From positions 1-58,261 of the forward strand of contig NZ_LBMU02000078.1 of the NCBI RefSeq assembly GCF_001005085.2: 58,261 nucleotides of DNA, read 5' to 3'. The DNA comes from Streptomyces humi (lineage in GTDB: Bacteria; Actinomycetota; Actinomycetes; Streptomycetales; Streptomycetaceae). The translations under genes were made by a program, and so were the position numbers. Shown here in pieces: positions 8,986 through 18,809 of the stretch (its first letter is position 1; each line of letters starts with the position of its first letter). The notes beneath the pieces are model-generated. The model searched no databases and was not told where the DNA came from. It was given only the letters and a program-made list of their open reading frames with translations.

Positions 8986-9552
8986 ATGACACAGGAACTC
9001 CGGGGGATGCGGGTGGCGATTCTGGCCACCGACGGCGTCGAGCGCGTGGAACTCGACCAGCCGCGCGGTGCGCTGCAGGGAGCAGGGGCGAAGACCGAGA
9101 TCGTCTCGCTCCACCCCGGCGAGATCCAGGCCCGCCAGTTCGACCTCAACGCGGCCGGAACCTTCCCGGTGGACCGCCTGGTCGCCGACGCCTCCGTCGA
9201 CGACTACCACGCGCTGCTCCTGCCCGGCGGGGCCATGAACCCCGACCAACTGCGCATGGACCGCGACACGGTGCAGTTCGTCAAGGACTTCATGGCCAGC
9301 GGCAAACCGGTCGCATCGATCTGCCACGGTCCGTGGACCCTGGCGGAAGCCGACGCCGTGCGCGGCCGCCGTCTGACGTCCTGGCCCAGCATCCGCACCG
9401 ATCTGCGCAACGCCGGCGCGGAGGTCGTCGCCGACGAGGAGGTGGTCGTCGACGGGCAGCTGGTCACCAGCCGCGGCCCGGCCGACCTGCCCGCCTTCTG
9501 CGCCGCCGTCGTGGAACAGTTCGCCCGGGCGCACCACCCCGTACCCGGCTGA
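8986..9552 (+). CDS. PfpI/DJ-1 family protein
   Basis: A 188-residue class I glutamine amidotransferase-like protein. The nucleophile elbow ASICHGPWTLAEA places the reactive cysteine at residue 113 followed by His114, and YHALLLPGG is the preceding strand motif. Family members act as general stress proteins, deglycases or proteases. A GTG at 8968 is in frame, but AAGGGAG lies ideally upstream of the ATG at 8986, so the ATG is chosen. It lies about 130 bases after the DUF1931 stop and is probably coregulated. It converges on the UvrA2 gene. Confidence 0.9.
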   Translation: MTQELRGMRVAILATDGVERVELDQPRGALQGAGAKTEIVSLHPGEIQARQFDLNAAGTFPVDRLVADASVDDYHALLLPGGAMNPDQLRMDRDTVQFVKDFMASGKPVASICHGPWTLAEADAVRGRRLTSWPSIRTDLRNAGAEVVADEEVVVDGQLVTSRGPADLPAFCAAVVEQFARAHHPVPG

Positions 9553-9692
9553 CTCGGCGGCCCGACCGCGGGCGCTGCACAGTGGGGCGGGCCCCGCGGC
9601 CTGTTCCGTGGTGCCGCGCAGCCGCGTCGAATGCCGCCGCACCCCCGCGCCCCGACCGCGGCTGAATGGTGCTCAGCCCCCCCGCGCTGTCG

Positions 9693-12161
9693 TCAGGAGC
9701 GCGCGAGCCGGGCCGCGAGATAGGGCGCGGTGGCGCTGCGGCGGGCTCTCGCCACCTTGGCCGGCGGGCCCGCCGCGACCACCTGCCCGCCCGCGTCGCC
9801 GCCGCCCGGACCGAGGTCGATGACCCAGTCGGCGGTGGCGATCGTGTCCAGGTCGTGTTCGACGAGGACGACCGTGTTGCCGGCGTCGACGAGCCGGTGC
9901 AGCTGTCGCAGCAGCAGGGCGATGTCCGCCGGGTGCAGCCCCGCCGTCGGCTCGTCGAGCAGGTAGAGCGCGTGCCCGCGGCGGGCTCGCTGCAGTTCGG
10001 TCGCCAGTTTGATGCGTTGCGCCTCACCGCCGCTGAGTTCCGTCGCGGGCTGGCCCAGTCGCAGGTAGCCCAGTCCCACCTCGCGCAACGTCTCCAGACT
10101 GCGGGAGGCGGCCGGGACTGCGGACAGGAACTCGGCGGCGGCGTCGACGGACAGCGCGAGTACTTCCGCGATGTTCCTGCCGCGATAGGTGACTTCCAGC
10201 GTTTCGGCGTTGTACCGGGCGCCTTCGCAGGCCGGGCACGGGGCGTAGGTGCCGGGCAGGAACAGCAGTTCCACCGCGACGAACCCTTCGCCCTGACAGG
10301 TCTCGCACCGTCCCTCGGGCACGTTGAAGGAGAACCGCCCGGCCGAGTAGCCGCGCGCCCTGGCCTCGTCCGTCGCCGCGTACAGCTTGCGCACCGCGTC
10401 GAACATCCCGGTGTACGTGGCCAGGTTGGACCGAGGGGTTCGGCCGATGGGCCGTTGGTCGACCCGGACCAGCCGGTCGAACGACTCGACCCCCGAAGCG
10501 TCCTGGACGTCGACCTCCAGCCGCGCCTCGTCGGGCTCCTCGGGCACGAGTCCGAGGTGGCCGCGGACGACCTCGGCGAGCACCTGCGTCACCAGCGTCG
10601 ACTTTCCGGAACCGGACACGCCCGTCACCGCCGTCAGTACGCACAGCGGTACGTCGACGGACACGTCGTGCAGATTGTGGCGGGAGACGCCGCGCAGGTG
10701 CAGCCACCCGTGCGGGGTGCGCGGGCGGTGATCGAGCGGCTGGGCGCGCCCGAACAGGTACCGGCCCGTGGCCGACTCCCCGATCCGCTCGAGACCGGCG
10801 ACCGGGCCGCTGTACAGCACGCGTCCGCCGCCCTCGCCCGCACCGGGGCCGATGTCGACCACCCAGTCCGCCCGCCGTACGACGTCCATGTCGTGCTCCA
10901 CGACGAACAGCGAGTTGCCCGCCGCCTTGAGTCGGTCCAGCACCTCCAGCAGCGGTTCCGCGTCAGCCGGGTGCAGGCCCGCGGAGGGTTCGTCGAGGAC
11001 GTAGACGACGCCGAACAGTCCCGAGCGCAGCTGGGTGGCGATCCGCAGGCGCTGCGCCTCGCCGGGTGACAGGGTCGTCGAGCGGCGCCCGAGGCTGAGA
11101 TATCCGAGGCCCAGGTCGAGCAGTACGTCGATCCGCGCGACCAGATCACCGCAGATCCGGACCGCGACCTCGGTCGTCTCCCCGGTCCGGGCGGTCGAGG
11201 TGGTGGCGTCGGCCTCGGACCGCCCCGCGACGGGCCGCAGCAGCGCCACGACCTCGGTGAGCGGCATCGCGTTGATCTCGGCGATGGAACGTCCGGCGAA
11301 GGTCACGGCGAGAGCCTCGGGCCGCAGTCCGCTGCCGTGACAGGCAGGGCAGGGCACACTCCTGACGAACCGGAGCGCCCGCTCGCGCATCTTCTCGCTC
11401 TTGGAGTCGGCGAGGACGTGCATGACGTGCTTGCGGGCGCTCCAGAACTTGCCCTGGTAGCCCCAGTCGATCCGGTCCTCCTCCGGCTCGATGTACACGG
11501 CGGGCTGCTCGTCCGTGTACAGCAGCCAGTCCCGGTCCTTCTTCCTGAGCCTGCGCCACGGCCGGTCGATGTCGATCCCCAGGTTGCTCACGACGCTGCG
11601 CAGGTTGGCGCCCTGCCAGGCGCCCGGCCAGGCGGCGATCGCCCCCTCGCGGATGCTCAGCGAGGGGTCCGGGACGAGCAGGTCCTCGGCGACGTCGTGC
11701 ACGACGCCCAGTCCGTGGCACTCCGGGCAGGCGCCGGCCGCGGTGTTGGGGGAGAACGACTCGGCTTCCAGCCGGGCGGCCCCGGGCGGATAGGTGCCGG
11801 CGCGGGAGTACAGGATGCGCAGCAGGTTGGACAGCGTGGTGAGGGTGCCGACCGTCGAGCGCGAGCTGGGCGCCCCGCGTCGCTGCTGAAGGGCCACGGC
11901 CGGTGGCAGTCCGGTGATCTTCTGCACGTGCGGTGCGCCGACCTGTTGCAGGAGCCTTCGGGCGTACGGTGCCACGGACTCGAAGTAGCGCCGCTGGGCC
12001 TCCGCGTAGAGCGTGCCGAACGCGAGCGAGGACTTGCCCGAACCGGAGACGCCGGTGAAGGCGACCATCGCGTCCCGCGGAACGTCGACATCGATGTTGC
12101 GCAGGTTGTTCTCACCGGCGCCCCGGACATGCACGAAGGGGTCGGTCGCGTCCTTGTTCAC
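9693..12161 (-). CDS. UvrA2-type excinuclease ABC ATPase
   Basis: The 822-residue protein has the UvrA architecture: two ABC modules each with Walker A (GVSGSGKSSL near residue 40 and GVSGSGKSTL in the second half), two ABC signatures (LSPGEAQRL and LSGGEAQRI), two Walker B regions (VLDEPSAGLHPAD and LLDEPTAGLHPAD) and zinc-knuckle cysteines (CPECHGLG, CPACHGSG, CETCQGEG, CPACEG). It is shorter than housekeeping UvrA (~950), and the UvrB-binding segment appears to be missing, as in class II UvrA and drug-resistance relatives. It may act in tolerance to DNA-binding compounds rather than normal excision repair (inference). Confidence 0.92.
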   Translation of the reverse strand: MNKDATDPFVHVRGAGENNLRNIDVDVPRDAMVAFTGVSGSGKSSLAFGTLYAEAQRRYFESVAPYARRLLQQVGAPHVQKITGLPPAVALQQRRGAPSSRSTVGTLTTLSNLLRILYSRAGTYPPGAARLEAESFSPNTAAGACPECHGLGVVHDVAEDLLVPDPSLSIREGAIAAWPGAWQGANLRSVVSNLGIDIDRPWRRLRKKDRDWLLYTDEQPAVYIEPEEDRIDWGYQGKFWSARKHVMHVLADSKSEKMRERALRFVRSVPCPACHGSGLRPEALAVTFAGRSIAEINAMPLTEVVALLRPVAGRSEADATTSTARTGETTEVAVRICGDLVARIDVLLDLGLGYLSLGRRSTTLSPGEAQRLRIATQLRSGLFGVVYVLDEPSAGLHPADAEPLLEVLDRLKAAGNSLFVVEHDMDVVRRADWVVDIGPGAGEGGGRVLYSGPVAGLERIGESATGRYLFGRAQPLDHRPRTPHGWLHLRGVSRHNLHDVSVDVPLCVLTAVTGVSGSGKSTLVTQVLAEVVRGHLGLVPEEPDEARLEVDVQDASGVESFDRLVRVDQRPIGRTPRSNLATYTGMFDAVRKLYAATDEARARGYSAGRFSFNVPEGRCETCQGEGFVAVELLFLPGTYAPCPACEGARYNAETLEVTYRGRNIAEVLALSVDAAAEFLSAVPAASRSLETLREVGLGYLRLGQPATELSGGEAQRIKLATELQRARRGHALYLLDEPTAGLHPADIALLLRQLHRLVDAGNTVVLVEHDLDTIATADWVIDLGPGGGDAGGQVVAAGPPAKVARARRSATAPYLAARLARS

Positions 12162-12528
12162 CGTTCCTGATTACCTGATCGTGCCGGGAACCGCGCGACA
12201 GGCGCCGTCACGGGGCCCCGCTCCCGAGGCACATTCCAGAGTGCTTCACCGTCGCCTGCCCCCTGCCTGCGCACTTCCGGGCAGGACACCGAAGCGGGTG
12301 TCCGGTGGCGCGGCGTGCGGTGCCGCCCGGGTGGCGCGGAGCTGGTGTTCGCGGTGGCGCATGTAACCGTGTGGCCTGATGGTAGAGCAGGCCCTACGCA
12401 GGAGGTCGAGGAGATCTGACTGTACCGATTGCGCCTGCTGGCGGGGGCCTGCGTGTCACGCGGTGTCGGCGTTACTTGGGGGCAGCCTGTGGGCACTCGC
12501 GATCGCGGGGTAGCCGACGAGAGGAGTC
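12162..12528. other. Intergenic region between uvrA2-like gene and membrane-protein gene
   Basis: No convincing gene. A small hairpin GGCCTG-atggtagag-CAGGCC lies near 12372-12392; it superficially resembles a tRNA D-arm but no tRNA can be folded around it. The region should contain the divergent promoters. Confidence 0.45.
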
Positions 12529-13650
12529 ATGCGGGTGTCGTCTCAGGACGTTACGGTCGTGGCTCTTCTGGCGGATCCGGACGCGCCGACGGAGATCGCG
12601 CAGCGCATGGCCCAGATGCTTCCTGATCGACTCGCCGACAGGTCAGGCCCGGGACGACGGTTCGACGTCGTGGTGGTCAGTGAGCCCTTCACCGCGGGGA
12701 CCGAGGACCTGTCCACCCTGACGCGGCGGATCATGGACCGCGGAAGTGAGGGGAACTGGGACATCGTCGTGGCCCTCACCGACCTTCCGCTGCATTCACA
12801 CGGGCGCAAGCTCGTAGTGGATCTGAGTCACGAACACGGCCTTGCGCTGCTGTCCCTTCCCACGCTCGGAGGCTTCCGGCTCCAGAAAAGGGCCCGGCAG
12901 GCCGTGGAGGAAGCCGTGCTCAGCCTGGCGGGCCCGCGCGCCACCGGGCCTGAGGGGCGTACGGGAAGTCAGCCGCTGCGGGGGCCCTTCATCGGTCGTC
13001 TCGTGCCCATCCGTCCGGGCCAGGTCGGTGAGGAGGAGATCGCCGATCTGCGGTACGTCGTCAGTGGGCCGCGCGGCTACCTGAGGGTGCTCGGCGGTAT
13101 GGTCCGCGCCAACCGGCCGTGGCGGTTGGTGCCGGGTCTGTCCAAGGCGTTGGCGGCCGCGCTCGCCACGGGAGCGGTGGCCACCGTGAACTCCACCATC
13201 TGGAACCTGGCCACCTCCCTGAGCACGCCACGTCTGGTGATCGCCATGGTCGGGTCCGTCGCTCTCATGATCGGCTGGCTGATCGTGGACGCGAACCTGT
13301 GGCATCGGACGGATGAGGTTTCGCCGGAGGCGAGGAAGCGGACGGCTCTCTACAACGCCTCGACGATCGTCACCTTGGGAATCGGGGTGATCCTCTGCTA
13401 CGTGGGTTTGGTGGTCATCAACCTGGTGTGGGCGCTGTTCATCCTCAACGACCGGCTGTTCGCCTCCACGACACGGACCCCGCTGCACGCCACGGAGTAC
13501 TGGACGCTGTCCTGGTTCGTCGCTTCGGTCGCCACGGTGGGCGGCGCGCTGGGATCGGGCCTGGAGAGCGACGAGGCGATCCGGGCGGCCGCCTACTCCA
13601 AGCGCGAGCAGGAGCGTCGCAGCATGTTGCGGGACGACCGCGGTGACTGA
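12529..13650 (+). CDS. Actinobacterial membrane protein of unknown function
   Basis: A 373-residue protein. Residues 1-130 form a soluble alpha/beta-like domain (VTVVALLADPDAP, FDVVVVSEPF, WDIVVALTDLPL, HGLALLSLPTLGGFRLQKRAR), followed by a linker and about four membrane helices between residues ~205 and 350 (ALAAALATGAVATVN, VIAMVGSVALMIGWLIV, IVTLGIGVILCYVGLVVI, FVASVATVGGALGSGL). The C-terminus is charged and cytoplasmic-looking. The ATG at 12529 is preceded by GACGAGAGGAGTC. No family name is recognised. It sits alone between the UvrA2-like and dehydrogenase genes; the 299 bases after it show nothing further. Confidence 0.75.
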   Translation: MRVSSQDVTVVALLADPDAPTEIAQRMAQMLPDRLADRSGPGRRFDVVVVSEPFTAGTEDLSTLTRRIMDRGSEGNWDIVVALTDLPLHSHGRKLVVDLSHEHGLALLSLPTLGGFRLQKRARQAVEEAVLSLAGPRATGPEGRTGSQPLRGPFIGRLVPIRPGQVGEEEIADLRYVVSGPRGYLRVLGGMVRANRPWRLVPGLSKALAAALATGAVATVNSTIWNLATSLSTPRLVIAMVGSVALMIGWLIVDANLWHRTDEVSPEARKRTALYNASTIVTLGIGVILCYVGLVVINLVWALFILNDRLFASTTRTPLHATEYWTLSWFVASVATVGGALGSGLESDEAIRAAAYSKREQERRSMLRDDRGD

Positions 13651-13949
13651 CGGCTGACCTCAGTCGGAGATGTGCAGTCGGTTGGTGGTCGTCCGGGTCC
13701 GGAGATTTCGCTATTCGGTCGGCGCGTGGTCGTTTCGCCTCGGGAGCCGACGGGCACCCGCACCGCACGCCGCCGGAGCGCCGGAGCTCCGCCTGGCGGA
13801 GCCGGCGGCAACACGACCGTCCCACCTGATCCAGGTGAACGGCCCCACGGAGGCGTGCCGGAGTCCCGGACCCCGTCGCGGCACTTCCGACAGTCGGACT
13901 CTCCGCGCCTTCCCCATCACCGCCGTACCGCGACATCAGGGAAGCCATC

Positions 13950-15125
13950 ATGAAAGCAGCGGTATACGAAGGCCCGCGCACGGTCACAGTGAAGGACGTA
14001 CCGGACGCGAAGATCGAACATCCCTGCGACATCATCGTCAAGATCACCACCACCAACATCTGTGGTTCGGACCTGCACATGTACGAGGGCCGCACCTCGT
14101 TCGAGTCCGGCCGCACCCTGGGACACGAGAACATGGGCCAGGTCGTGGAGGTCGGCTCGGCCGTCCGCAAGGTCCAGGTCGGCGAGTACGTGGTCCTGCC
14201 CTTCAACATCGCCTGCGGCTTCTGCAAGCAGTGCGAGCAGGGTCTGACCAACTACTGCCTGACCATGCAGCCGGAACCGGCCCTCGCGGGAGCCGCCTAC
14301 GGATTCGCCGAGATGGGCCCCTACCAGGGCGGCCAGGCGGAGCTGCTGCGCGTGCCCTACGGCGACTTCAACGCGCTGCGTCTGGGCGAGGACGCCGCCG
14401 AGCGGCAGACCGACTACGTGATGCTCGCCGACATCTTCCCGACCGGATATCACGCCACCGAGATGGCCCACGTCAAGCCGGGTGACCAGACGATCGTCTT
14501 CGGAGCCGGTCCCGTCGGGCTGATGGCGACCTACTCCGCCCTCCTCAAGGGCGCCGGCCGCGTCTGGACGGCCGACCACCAGCCCGACCGGCTGCGCAAG
14601 GCGGAGGAGATCGGGGCCATCCCGATCAACACCGCCGAGCAGAACCCGTCGGAGGTCGTCAAGGAGGCCACCCTCGGTCTGGGCGCCGACAACGGCTGCG
14701 AATGCGTCGGCTACCAGGCACACGACCCCCAGGGGCACGAGGACGCCAGCCTCACGCTCAACGGACTGATCGACTCGGTCAGGTTCACCGGCGACATCGG
14801 CGTGGTGGGCGTGTTCCTGCCCCAGGACCCCGGCGGCGCTGAGGCCCAGGGTGAGCTGGAGGCCCAGGGCAAGGTCCCGATCGACTTCGGCATGATGTGG
14901 TTCAAGGGCCAGCGCATGGGGACCGGGCAGGCGCCGGTGAAGAAGTACAACCGGGCCCTGCGGGACCTGATCGCCGGTGGGAAGGCGAAGCCGAGCTTCG
15001 TCGTCTCCCACGAGCTCAGCCTGGACGAGGCCCCCACCGCCTACGAGCACTTCGACGCCCGTGACGACGGCTGGACCAAGGTCGTCCTGCACCCCAACGG
15101 ACACGGCAACGGCCACAAGCGGTAA
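13950..15125 (+). CDS. Zinc-dependent alcohol dehydrogenase, formaldehyde-dehydrogenase-like
   Basis: A 391-residue medium-chain dehydrogenase. Catalytic zinc ligands are in NICGSDLHMYEG and TLGHENMGQVVEVG; the structural zinc lobe is ACGFCKQCEQGLTNYC; the nucleotide-binding motif is VFGAGPVGLMA. The long insertion GVFLPQDPGGAEAQGELEAQGK is typical of glutathione-independent formaldehyde dehydrogenase relatives. It oxidises formaldehyde or a small alcohol with NAD, in the cytoplasm. GGGAAGCCATC precedes the ATG. Substrate assignment is by family resemblance only. Confidence 0.9.
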   Translation: MKAAVYEGPRTVTVKDVPDAKIEHPCDIIVKITTTNICGSDLHMYEGRTSFESGRTLGHENMGQVVEVGSAVRKVQVGEYVVLPFNIACGFCKQCEQGLTNYCLTMQPEPALAGAAYGFAEMGPYQGGQAELLRVPYGDFNALRLGEDAAERQTDYVMLADIFPTGYHATEMAHVKPGDQTIVFGAGPVGLMATYSALLKGAGRVWTADHQPDRLRKAEEIGAIPINTAEQNPSEVVKEATLGLGADNGCECVGYQAHDPQGHEDASLTLNGLIDSVRFTGDIGVVGVFLPQDPGGAEAQGELEAQGKVPIDFGMMWFKGQRMGTGQAPVKKYNRALRDLIAGGKAKPSFVVSHELSLDEAPTAYEHFDARDDGWTKVVLHPNGHGNGHKR

Positions 15126-15432
15126 GAAACCCGGGGCCCCCGTGCCCCCTGTATCCCTGGACCGGTCCGGGGGAGGGGTAGCGATCTGCCCGTCCCCCGG
15201 GCGGGACTGGGGCAGTCGCCGCGCTCCGGCCGGAACTGAACCAACAACGATCGCCCGCGCTCCGGCCTGGAGGACGGACGGCGGACAGCGGTGTCCGCAG
15301 TGGCAGCACCCCTCCAGCGGCTGCGGCCGCCAGCCGGTGAGCGAGGCCCTGGGAGGCTGCCTTGCCCGACGGCTGCCGCACCTCAACCAGACCGACGCGC
15401 CCCGGCAGGGCGTTTCGGCCAGGCGGACACCC

Positions 15433-17610
15433 GTGACGTGGCTCCGGACCTTCGGGGAGGTCGCACGATCCGGGCTCACGATCGAGGAGACGCGGCTGGA
15501 GCCCCTGCTCGCGCTGCGCGCAGCCGCTGGGGTGGCGATCGTCGTCGGGCCGACGCTGTGGCTGGTATCCCCTGCGTATGCCGCGTCCGCCGCTCTCGGC
15601 GCCTACTCCGCGGGTGGGGCCACCTTCCAGCGCAGCTGGCGTCCACGCAAGGTGGTCGCGCTCGGCGCGGGCACGGGTCTGGCGCTCAGCACCTTCGTGG
15701 GCTACCTGGCGGCGGGGCGACTCGTGACGTTCCTCCCACTGCTGGCCGTATGGGCCTTCGCCGCGGGAATGGCGTGGGCCGTCGGATCGACCGCTGGGAT
15801 CGTCGCAGCGACGACCGTGGGCAGCATGCTGGTGACCATCACCTTGCCCACGAGCGTCGGGCGAGCCCTGGAGCACGCCGGGATCATCGCACTCGGGGGC
15901 GTGACGCAGGCCGTGCTGATCCTGCTGTTCCCGATCCGCCGTTGGGGAGCGCATCGTGACGCGCTCGCCGACGCTCTGGCCGCCGTGGCGGACTACGCCC
16001 GCCGGTTGCGGCACGACCCGACCGCCCCGTTCGACCCGGAGTCGTTGATGACGGCCCGGGACGCGGCTGCCGTGACGCCGTCACAGGCCCGCACCCGTCC
16101 CCCCGTCCTGCACGGCCCCCGGGGACTCGCCGAGCGCATTCGGCCGGTGGTCGCGGCGCTCGCCGACCCGGACGTGGGCGCCCCGGCGGAGGGACCCGGG
16201 CGGGACCGCGCGCGGGAGTTGCTCGACGCGGCCGCCGACGTCCTGGACGCGGCCGCCCGTACGATCCGACGCGGCACTCCCGCAGAGGTGCGGCCCGAGA
16301 GCCTCGACGTCCTGTGCGTCGACGAGGAGCATGAGGTACTGGAGGGCCCCGCCCGGCAGGCCGCCGAGCGGCTCGTGGAACTGCTCGGCGAGGCGTTGGA
16401 GATCGCCGGGAGCGGCTGCGTGCGCGGGAGGACGCCCACGCCGCCCGGCCCCGCCGGCGCCCAGTTCCTGGTGCGCCCGACCATGCTCCGGCTGGCCCCG
16501 GTCGTCGTCCGGGCGGTCCGCCGTGAGCTGCGCCGGGACTCGCCCGTGTTCCGGCACGCCGTCCGCCTGGCGGCCGTGGCCACGCTCGGCTGTCTGATCG
16601 CCGCCCGGTTGCCCCTGGGCCACGGCTACTGGGCGCCCATCGCCTCGGTGATGGTGATGCGGCCGGACTTCCACCGGACGTACGCGCGTGCGGTGGCCCG
16701 TCTCGCCGGGACCCTGGCGGGGGTCGCACTCGCCACCGGGATGGTGCGGGCCCTGGGCCCGGACGCCCATGTGTCCGGCGCGCTGGCGGTGGTCTCAGCG
16801 GGCCTGTCGTACACGCTGAACCGTACCGGCTACGCCTACTCCCAGTGCTTCACCGCCGCGTACGTCGTCTTCCTGCTCGGCATGGGCGGCCAGGCATGGG
16901 AGCAGACGGTCCCGGAGCGGGTGGTGCTCACCCTGCTCGGCGGGGCGCTGGCGATGCTGGCGTACGTGGTGTTCCCCGCATGGGAGACACCCCGACTGCC
17001 GGGCCGGCTCGCGGACTGGCTCGCCGCCAACGGCCGCTACGCGGCCGCGGTGCTCCGCAACTACGCCGAACCGACCCGGGAGCATCACGCCGACATGCGC
17101 CGGGCACTGCTGGAGAGCAGGGAGGCACGTGCCGCCTGGCAGGAGGCATACGACCGGGCAAGGCAGGAACCGGTTCGCCCCAGGGGTCTGACGTCGCGCG
17201 AGGCGCAGGAGGCACAGGAGGCGCTCAAGGGGTTCGGCCGGGCAGCGATGCTCATGGAGAGCCACGTCCCGCGGGCCGACAGCCATTTCGTCCCCGAGGC
17301 GGAGCGATTCGCCGAGGCCCTGGAGACGGACACCTCGAAGGCAGCAGCCGCCGTGCGCGAGCACAGGAATCCGGACTGGGGACGCGTGGAGGAGGCACTC
17401 CACGCGTGGGAGGACGCCACCGCCGGCAACGGGAGCCCGGTCGTGCGGCGCGAAGCGGAACTGCAAAAACAGGCCTTGGACGACCTCGCGACAGCCGTGA
17501 GCCGAACCCCCCTGGAACGGGACGTCGGCTCTGCTCGCGAGGAGCAGCGGATGCGGGCCTCCGCGGCGACGGAAGGTGACGGATCAGGACCCGCGCACCG
17601 AGATGGCTGA
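15433..17610 (+). CDS. FUSC family membrane protein
   Basis: A protein of about 725 residues with two blocks of membrane helices, one near the N-terminus (LRAAAGVAIVVGPTLWLV, LLAVWAFAAGMAWAVG) and one central (LAAVATLGCLIAARLPLG, MVMRPDFHRTYARAVARLAGT, LLGGALAMLAYVVFP). The GYWAPIASVMVMRPDF motif is diagnostic of FUSC/YccS-type aromatic-acid or fusaric-acid exporters. The rest is helical, Glu/Arg/Ala-rich and cytoplasmic. The frame is open from 14977 but early residues are low-complexity and overlap the dehydrogenase gene. GTG at 15433 gives MTWLRTFGEVARSG; GTG at 15337 is the alternative. No periplasmic adaptor gene is adjacent. Confidence 0.85.
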   Translation: MTWLRTFGEVARSGLTIEETRLEPLLALRAAAGVAIVVGPTLWLVSPAYAASAALGAYSAGGATFQRSWRPRKVVALGAGTGLALSTFVGYLAAGRLVTFLPLLAVWAFAAGMAWAVGSTAGIVAATTVGSMLVTITLPTSVGRALEHAGIIALGGVTQAVLILLFPIRRWGAHRDALADALAAVADYARRLRHDPTAPFDPESLMTARDAAAVTPSQARTRPPVLHGPRGLAERIRPVVAALADPDVGAPAEGPGRDRARELLDAAADVLDAAARTIRRGTPAEVRPESLDVLCVDEEHEVLEGPARQAAERLVELLGEALEIAGSGCVRGRTPTPPGPAGAQFLVRPTMLRLAPVVVRAVRRELRRDSPVFRHAVRLAAVATLGCLIAARLPLGHGYWAPIASVMVMRPDFHRTYARAVARLAGTLAGVALATGMVRALGPDAHVSGALAVVSAGLSYTLNRTGYAYSQCFTAAYVVFLLGMGGQAWEQTVPERVVLTLLGGALAMLAYVVFPAWETPRLPGRLADWLAANGRYAAAVLRNYAEPTREHHADMRRALLESREARAAWQEAYDRARQEPVRPRGLTSREAQEAQEALKGFGRAAMLMESHVPRADSHFVPEAERFAEALETDTSKAAAAVREHRNPDWGRVEEALHAWEDATAGNGSPVVRREAELQKQALDDLATAVSRTPLERDVGSAREEQRMRASAATEGDGSGPAHRDG

Positions 17611-18701
17611 CGGAAGCCGGCCACGGGGAGCGCCTCGCCTCCTGAGGCGGCAAGCAGTCTCCCCGCCACGTCGGGCGCCGCCTCACGTACGCCGCTGTCG
17701 CCATCACAGGACCGAAACTCCGACACGAACGTCTACTCTGCGCTGTGGGAGTTGTACCTGCACCAGATGTTGCTCGGTTCTGGTTGCAGTGTGGAGGTTG
17801 AGCGGCAGGCGGGAACGGGTGGCTACAAGCCCGACTTCCTGGTTACTCGCGGCAACGAGCAGTTCGTCGTCGAGGCGATCTGGAAGGCTCAGAAGCGCGA
17901 CACTGGGTCTTCCTCGCTGCCACCGCAGTTGAGCGACGCCATCGATCGCTTGCCGAGTCCGAACTTCTTCGTCTCGTGCGAACTCCACAGCGTCGGTACG
18001 GTAACGCCGCCGCAGAGACGGCTGAAGTCCGGGCTGACGCGATGGCTTGCAAGCTTGGACCCCGACCAGGTCATCGCCGACCATGAGCGCAAGGTGCCGC
18101 TTCCCAGTGATCTTGGCAAGAGGCTGGCTGGTGCCTCACGTTTCAAGCGATCCTCCGCAGCCCAGGCAAACGTGGCAATCCATCCAGCAGGACAATCGGC
18201 ATCTACCCTTCGGCATGGGCGGGCGAGGACGGAGCGGAGCGAGTGCTCGACGCCGTCACATATAAGGGTGGGAACTACGGTGACCTGGAGCTGCCATTCA
18301 TCGTGGCAGTAGGCCATGCAGCCGACTTCCCCGAAGATGAGGACATCGAGAGAGCTCTGTACAGGAGTACGGTCGAGTACGCCTACGACAGCGGATCGAC
18401 CTTCGGCAGAAAGCCCGATGGCTACTGGACTGCCACCTACGACCATGCCCACAGCCGTGTCAGCGGCGTGCTCGTCGTGAACAACCCAGCCCCCTGGACC
18501 TGGACGAAAAACACTCCCGTTCTCTGGCAAAGCCCGGATCCCGCCTCGCTTCCTGCCCCCACCTTCCCTACCTGGGCAACCACGCAACTGGCTGGGATCC
18601 AGGTCAAGCACCAGCCCGCGCATCGCTCCGTCCACACTGCTCTCGGACTGCCGGAACGCTGGCCGACCGGCGACCCCTTCCCCCGAAGTGACCCGAGATG
18701 A
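17611..18701 (+). pseudogene. Frameshifted nuclease-like gene remnant
   Basis: Two coding stretches in different frames make one protein. The first reads SDTNVYSALWELYLHQMLLGSGCSVEVE ... KPDFLVTRGNEQFVVEAIW; the PDF-x(n)-VEA pattern recalls the PD-(D/E)xK nuclease core (inference). The second begins near 18120 as GWCLTFQAILRSPGKRG, IGIYPSAWAGEDGAERV and YKGGNYGDLELPFIVAVG and runs to 18701. A single-base indel around 18110-18122 separates them. The first half also lacks a proper start: coding continues upstream of TTG 17752 with no ATG, GTG or TTG back to the FUSC stop. The gene is therefore doubly damaged, or one defect is a sequence error. Its base use is less extreme than its neighbours. 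Confidence 0.65.
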
Positions 18702-18723
18702 CGGCAGCTGCACCGTCGGTCTT

Positions 18724-18800
18724 GACAGCGGCGCTCGTTGGTCGTTTGAGGTGTAGGGCCGCAGGTAGGCCCACTCGTCGAGGAGGGTGCGGTTGAAGCA
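18724..18800 (-). mobile_element. IS481/IS3-type integrase fragment
   Basis: The minus strand reads CFNRTLLDEWAYLRPYTS, which matches the rERFNRTLLDEWAYxRPY signature late in the DDE integrase core of IS481-like transposases. Only about 25 residues survive; the frame before and after does not continue the family. Confidence 0.6.
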
Positions 18801-18809
18801 GGTCATCAA

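Noticed and set aside
12370..12395. tRNA-like segment (gcctgatggtagagcaggc)
   Set aside because: Only a D-arm-like hairpin is present; no acceptor stem, anticodon arm or T-arm fits around it.
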